Shown: one piece after another, positions 6,311 to 9,409 of the stretch
Layout of the letters: each line of letters opens with the position of its first letter
How positions within the stretch are numbered: position 1 is the stretch's first letter
NCBI GenBank assembly: GCA_964643295.1
Contig: CAZXSN010000097.1
Coordinates: forward strand, 1-9,409
Origin: Merdiplasma sp964643295
Lineage (GTDB): Bacteria; Bacillota; Clostridia; Lachnospirales; Lachnospiraceae
Length of the DNA: 9,409 nt
Direction of reading: 5' to 3'
The notes under the pieces: model-generated
The model's input: only the letters and a program-made list of their open reading frames with translations
Told to the model about the DNA's origin: nothing
Database searches by the model: none
Position numbers and translations under genes: made by a program

Positions 6311-7486
6311 CTACATTGACAGTTTCACCCGCAGGATTCGCCGGATCGATTCGTCCAGCCGTTCCTCCGAAATCGTTCCACCTTTCACCGCGGAAAGGAC
6401 CCCGTCATAGGCATCCTGAAAGCTTGCCGGCATCAGCAGCATATCCACACCGGCCTGCAGTGCCTTTACTGCCGCTTCTCTGGAAGAATACAGCTGAGTG
6501 ACCGCCCCCATGTTCAAAGCATCTGTGAGTACAACTCCCGTAAATCCCATCTCTCTGCGCAAAACCTGTGTTATCATCGTCTGTGAAAGAGAGGCGGGAG
6601 TCGAATCTTCCAAGATACTGGGCAGCGAGATATGTCCTGCCATCACAAAATCCGCACCGCTGTCGATTCCTGCTTGGAACGGAAGAAGATCGCAGGTACG
6701 CAGTTCATCCATCGTTTTATAGCAGACAGCCGCCCCGTAATGGCTGTCCCCGGAAGCGCTCCCATGTCCCGGGAAATGCTTCAGTGTCGCCTTGATCTGA
6801 TAGGAGTGCAGGCCATCTACTTCCGTCTGCACCATCTTTGCAGTCAGGTCGGGATCGCTGCCAAACGAACGGCTGCCGATCATGGACCCTCCATAGGCAT
6901 CACAGACATCCGCTACCGGAGCAAGATCTACGTTGAAATGAAGCTCTGAGAGATATTGTCCGATCTTCGCACCGATCACGTAGGCGTTCTCCTTGTTGCC
7001 GGTAGCCCCCACTGATGCCATATCCTGGATAGAGGGAACCCCTTCCACCCGGTTTGAGATGCGGGTGACAATGCCTCCTTCCTCATCCACAGCCAGAAAT
7101 ACAGGGATCCCCAGTTTTCCCTGGCTGATGCGCTGCATGCCTGCCAGCATGGATTCTGTCTGCTCCCGCGTCTGTATATTCTGTTCAAAGTAAACGAGGC
7201 CTCCGACCGGATGCGCCGCGAAACACTGTGCCGTAAGTTTCCCAGCCGCCGTTACCTGTCCCGAACCTGTTAAGGCCTCCGGCGTGATAAAAAACAGCTG
7301 GTTTACTTTCTCCTCGAGGGTCATCCCATTCAGCACACGCTGAATCTCCTCCTCTGACACACTTTCCGCTTCTTCCGGCGGTTCAATTTTAATCTCGCCC
7401 GGCCATGCAGCCTGTACTCTGCCGCCAACAAAGAACATCGCAAACAGAAGAATCCCTGTGCCTATCAACCCAATCTTTCGTCTCAA
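6311..7486 (-). CDS. Secreted family 3 glycoside hydrolase, NagZ-like beta-N-acetylhexosaminidase
   Basis: Likely removes terminal beta-linked N-acetylglucosamine, probably from peptidoglycan fragments or other glycans outside the membrane. I prefer TTG 7486 (391 residues): GGGAGG lies at 7498-7503, and the product starts MRRK followed by a hydrophobic core and VQA, a typical signal peptide. The GTG at 7549 is the alternative and would add 21 residues and a long n-region. GH3 motifs: VDEEGG (133-138), KHFPGHG (236-242), DSH (247-249, His being the NagZ-type general acid/base) and TDALNM (321-326, D322 the nucleophile). Only the single GH3 barrel domain is present, as in NagZ. The catalytic residues look complete. 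Gram-positive relatives of this layout are often lipoproteins, but I see no lipobox cysteine at the cleavage site here. It is the first clear gene of the strand run; membership of the same transcript as the phosphatase block is plausible, not shown. Confidence 0.88.
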   Translation of the reverse strand: MRRKIGLIGTGILLFAMFFVGGRVQAAWPGEIKIEPPEEAESVSEEEIQRVLNGMTLEEKVNQLFFITPEALTGSGQVTAAGKLTAQCFAAHPVGGLVYFEQNIQTREQTESMLAGMQRISQGKLGIPVFLAVDEEGGIVTRISNRVEGVPSIQDMASVGATGNKENAYVIGAKIGQYLSELHFNVDLAPVADVCDAYGGSMIGSRSFGSDPDLTAKMVQTEVDGLHSYQIKATLKHFPGHGSASGDSHYGAAVCYKTMDELRTCDLLPFQAGIDSGADFVMAGHISLPSILEDSTPASLSQTMITQVLRREMGFTGVVLTDALNMGAVTQLYSSREAAVKALQAGVDMLLMPASFQDAYDGVLSAVKGGTISEERLDESIRRILRVKLSM

Positions 7487-7497
7487 TCCTGGTCCTA

Positions 7498-7503
7498 CCT
7501 CCC
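7498..7503 (-). promoter_or_regulatory. Shine-Dalgarno site deciding the hydrolase TTG start
   Basis: GGGAGG on the minus strand, 11 bases before TTG 7486. It also forms the last codons of a short upstream frame (7590-7495, ending TAG eight bases before the TTG). No comparable site stands before GTG 7549. The spacing is slightly long, so the start call remains moderate. Confidence 0.5.
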
Positions 7504-7586
7504 GCCAATCAGCAATTTCTCCGTAATCTCCCGCAGGAAGGTTAACCACGTCCCCGCAGGTTTTCTGTTCTTCTTACCAACCGCCG

Positions 7587-7594
7587 TCACCTCC
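7587..7594 (-). promoter_or_regulatory. Strong Shine-Dalgarno-like site with no long gene behind it
   Basis: GGAGGTGA on the minus strand, close to the full anti-SD complement. Six bases downstream, TTG 7580 opens only a 12-codon frame (to 7542). The longer frame GTG 7590 to TAG 7495 (31 codons, ending REITEKLLIGGR) has its GTG inside the site itself. It may serve a leader peptide, or be a remnant of an earlier hydrolase or other gene start. Confidence 0.35.
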
Positions 7595-7783
7595 CTGCAT
7601 AGCAACCCCGTCAGCTTTGAACCCTAAGTTGTTCCGCCCCTCCTTACGACAGAAAGAAGAAAACTCGCTTAAAGTGCTCTTCATCTGCGCCAGACACAGA
7701 CGCATTCTCTTTTTCACCTATTTGCAGTCTGCGGAAAAGCAAAAAATGCACTCCCTCCATTTGAGACTCTCACGCAAAAGGCA

Positions 7784-7800
7784 GAGAATTGACAACTCTC
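7784..7800. repeat. 17-base inverted repeat, possible operator
   Basis: GAGAATTG-A-CAACTCTC: 8-base arms around a central A, with one mismatch that would be a G-U pair in RNA. It lies about 300 bases upstream of the hydrolase start. No promoter elements fit around it convincingly, so an operator role is only a possibility. Confidence 0.3.
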
Positions 7801-8044
7801 AATCTCCATCCTTTTCGGATGCCAATTAATACAGTTTCTCCATGTTCCACATCGTTAGTACTTTTCTGCAAGAACTTTCCGAGACATGCGACACAAAAGT
7901 ACTGATGCCGTCTTAATGAATCCAAGTTTTGCGAAGTTTGCAAGACTGATACAAAAATGAGCGCAAATTGATGCCGTCCCACCTGTGCTTCTGATGGAAT
8001 TAGATATTCTTTCTTGTTCGGATCCTTTCCAGGAAAATGAGCTG

Positions 8045-8605
8045 TCAATAAAAATACGAAGCATTAAGTCTGGAAAAATCCTTACCATGCCTTGGAAAAA
8101 ATCCTAGACATTCACAAAGTCTGATCACCCATCGCCAGTTCACTGTAAAACGCAGCGTCATGGAAATCATCCGTCCAGATGATACCGCAGCAAAAAAAAT
8201 CAAGAAAATGCTGAATCCAAGCAGAAATCTGCAATCAAAAAAACATCCTTCGTGCCCGACTTCTATGATTCCGCCGCATCTGAGAATGCCACCTGTCGCT
8301 GACACAGGGATAATCTGCTGCTTCGGCGATAAACCAACCCCCCCTTTGAATTGTTTTCTTTCCAGTTCACCGTCCACTTGAAACCTATCCGAGACAGACC
8401 TTGCCAGGATATAGTTTACTGCATTTTTGTCTGTGGCCGCGGTCACAGTTAATAAAGATGGATATAATGGAGATGTCAATAGGATATCTGCCCTCCTGAC
8501 GGTGCCCTCTGCCTTAATAACGAAATATATTTTTGTAAAATAGATATCAAATTTATGCATGTATAAAATACTGAATAAATTTAAACGATCCTTCAAGGAT
8601 AACAT
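8045..8605 (-). CDS. Hypothetical 186-codon frame, doubtful gene
   Basis: This is the longest frame of the unannotated region. The product is not recognised. The first 45 residues come from AT-rich DNA and look unlike a typical N-terminus. Residues from about 125 include a hydrophobic stretch (CRFLLGFSIFLIFFAAVSSG) that could be a membrane helix. The Shine-Dalgarno context of ATG 8605 is weak (GGGA too far away), and later starts are possible. It runs in the same direction as the operon. The stop TGA overlaps a TTG that opens the next frame (8048-7770), but no SD site supports that one. A frame of this length is uncommon by chance at this base composition, so it may be a real, diverged or broken gene. 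I would not assign a function. Confidence 0.25.
   Translation of the reverse strand: MLSLKDRLNLFSILYMHKFDIYFTKIYFVIKAEGTVRRADILLTSPLYPSLLTVTAATDKNAVNYILARSVSDRFQVDGELERKQFKGGVGLSPKQQIIPVSATGGILRCGGIIEVGHEGCFFDCRFLLGFSIFLIFFAAVSSGRMISMTLRFTVNWRWVIRLCECLGFFPRHGKDFSRLNASYFY
8431..8448. repeat. 18-base near-perfect palindrome
   Basis: CTGTGGCCGCGGTCACAG: 9-base arms with one mismatch and no loop, centred on CCGCGG. The absence of a loop and of a following U-run argues against a terminator on either strand and fits a dimeric protein-binding site better. It lies inside the doubtful 8605-8045 frame, so it could also be coincidence. Confidence 0.35.
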
Positions 8606-8738
8606 GATGCTTAAAGATCCCTGCAGCCAAGAGCCTCAGAAACTCGACTGTTAATGGCTTCTTATACGGATGTTATAAGGAATAAACCATTGAAAATGAG
8701 GATGGGAGTCTGCAATTTTATTTAAAAAGGACTGTAGT

Positions 8739-8963
8739 ATGAATTTGTCCATTCTGCCATTCTGCTTAAATTCCGCAGATCCGGATGCGGCTTACTGGAA
8801 AGCATACATCGGTCATTCAGGTTGTAACAGGCGAAAATTACTTTTCCTTCTTTGGACCTCATCTCCGAAAGCTAATCAGAATCATTATCAGAAAGACTGC
8901 AATGATTGCCAACCAGATGAGATCAAGGTAGATTTTTATGTAATGAACGAAAAGTTAATATAG
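8739..8963 (+). CDS. Hypothetical 74-codon frame, doubtful gene
   Basis: This is the only plus-strand candidate. ATG 8739 has AAAAGGA about 7 bases upstream, a plausible ribosome site. The product is not recognised. It has four cysteines, including two in a KDCNDCQPDE stretch, and no membrane helix. It opposes the direction of all confident genes and overlaps minus-strand frames of similar quality. No promoter was found. It is more likely chance than a gene. Confidence 0.2.
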   Translation: MNLSILPFCLNSADPDAAYWKAYIGHSGCNRRKLLFLLWTSSPKANQNHYQKDCNDCQPDEIKVDFYVMNEKLI

Positions 8964-9409
8964 TCCTGTATTCGGACAAGAATGATTTTAAATGCATCAG
9001 TACAAATACGAATCAACATCTTTTAAGACATCATGGTGCAGGAGATGATCCTTCAAGAGTCAGTGTAAACTGAATATTAATTAGAGATCCGCCCGGAAAG
9101 CCATAACTGTGAAGAGAAGAACCATGTAGAACACCGGCAATTCCGTTCAAAAAATCAAAGAGATCTCAACCTTCCACAGCGAAGTGGATTTTACTCGAAA
9201 TGAGGAAAAGAGAGGTTCATCCTTTCGCAGGAAACTGCATAAAAGTGGGGATGACAACCCGAATGTAAACCTCTTAATGGCCAGCATCGCATCCATCACA
9301 AAAAATATATTCAGTTGTCAATGTGCCCAAATGTCACTCAATGATAATTTTGTTGCACCCTCGATGCTCCGTCAAAATCATGCTTTTTACAGGATTGTGT
9401 ACTTTCCTG

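Larger units (their letters stand above)
7487..9409. other. 1.9 kb upstream region without recognisable genes
   Basis: Read in all frames on both strands, this region gives only short frames that do not resemble families I know. It becomes visibly AT-richer past about 8450, unlike the dense block to its left. On the minus strand the longest frames are 8605-8045 and 8048-7770; on plus, 8739-8963. Several 25-50 codon frames lie on both strands (for example minus 8862-8722, whose ATG overlaps the TGA of a hydrophobic frame that has no usable start codon). I see no tRNA, rRNA, transposase motif, CRISPR array or clear rho-independent terminator. TTGACA-like boxes occur (minus 9321-9316, plus 7789-7794) but without a fitting -10. 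It may be decayed coding DNA, an untranslated leader for the operon, or an unrecognised RNA. Confidence 0.6.

Noticed and set aside
5758..6501. 247-codon plus-strand frame opposite the first PP2C and the hydrolase
   Set aside because: It covers parts of two genes with intact catalytic motifs and the spacer between them; its product has no recognisable domain and it is a shadow frame.
7580..7720. Possible cyclic-di-GMP (GEMM-I) riboswitch upstream of the hydrolase
   Set aside because: The stretch around CTTAGGGTTCAAAGCTGACG followed by GGGTTGC recalls the 3' part of such riboswitches, but the conserved GGACGCAAAGC core, the matching 5' GGCAAAC strand and a GNRA-capped helix are not there.
7789..7820. 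Plus-strand promoter from TTGACA at 7789-7794
   Set aside because: No -10 element at acceptable spacing and no credible plus-strand gene downstream.
7770..8048. 92-codon minus-strand frame (TTG 8048)
   Set aside because: Rare start with no SD site, no recognisable domain, and stop-to-start overlap only with another doubtful frame. The CVAC pair hinted at a zinc-finger transposase, but nothing else fits.
8588..8600. ATCCTT-C-AAGGAT inverted repeat and the similar GATCCTTCAAG near 9048
   Set aside because: Arms of six bases and an 11-base match are short enough for chance in this amount of sequence.
9293..9321. Minus-strand promoter from TTGACA at 9321-9316
   Set aside because: At 16-18 base spacing the -10 positions read GTGATG, TGATGG or GATGGA, not TATAAT-like, and no gene follows.

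Overview
The window reads as chromosome of a Gram-positive, low-to-mid GC Firmicute, most likely Clostridia and plausibly Lachnospiraceae. This rests on AGGAGG-type Shine-Dalgarno (SD) sites, a DUF4234 membrane protein, a zinc-ribbon FHA protein, and Gram-positive style signal peptides. No marker gene fixes the taxon. A run of exactly 100 N (1277-1376) shows this is a draft or metagenomic assembly.

All confidently coding DNA (1-7486) is on the minus strand, so genes are read from high to low coordinates. First is a secreted NagZ-like family 3 glycoside hydrolase (7486-6311). After 139 bases comes a tightly packed, mostly overlapping run: PP2C phosphatase (6171-5353); zinc-ribbon protein with a kinase fold that has lost its catalytic motifs (5387-4416); one-pass membrane protein (4444-4100); second PP2C phosphatase (4170-3451); zinc-ribbon FHA protein with an eroded phosphothreonine pocket (3438-2785); large one-pass receptor with extracellular VWA domain, Ig-like domain, Thr/Glu repeat stalk, membrane helix and intact cytoplasmic FHA domain (2806-456); and, cut by the window edge, a DUF4234 membrane protein (413-1).

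The block looks like one phospho-signalling operon tied to the cell envelope. It has an outside-facing, metal-binding VWA receptor whose inner FHA domain could read phosphothreonine, two phosphatases that could erase it, and a pseudokinase and degenerate FHA protein that share an N-terminal zinc ribbon and look like scaffolds. No active kinase is visible here, so the writer of the mark is either encoded elsewhere or the pseudokinase works by an unusual route. The hydrolase upstream suggests a link to peptidoglycan turnover; that is inference from position.

The last 1.9 kb (7487-9409) holds no gene I can recognise. It becomes AT-richer to the right and carries only short or unsupported open frames, one near-perfect 18-base palindrome, and a strong SD site with no proper gene behind it. 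It may be a decayed region, a regulatory leader, or unrecognised coding or RNA sequence.
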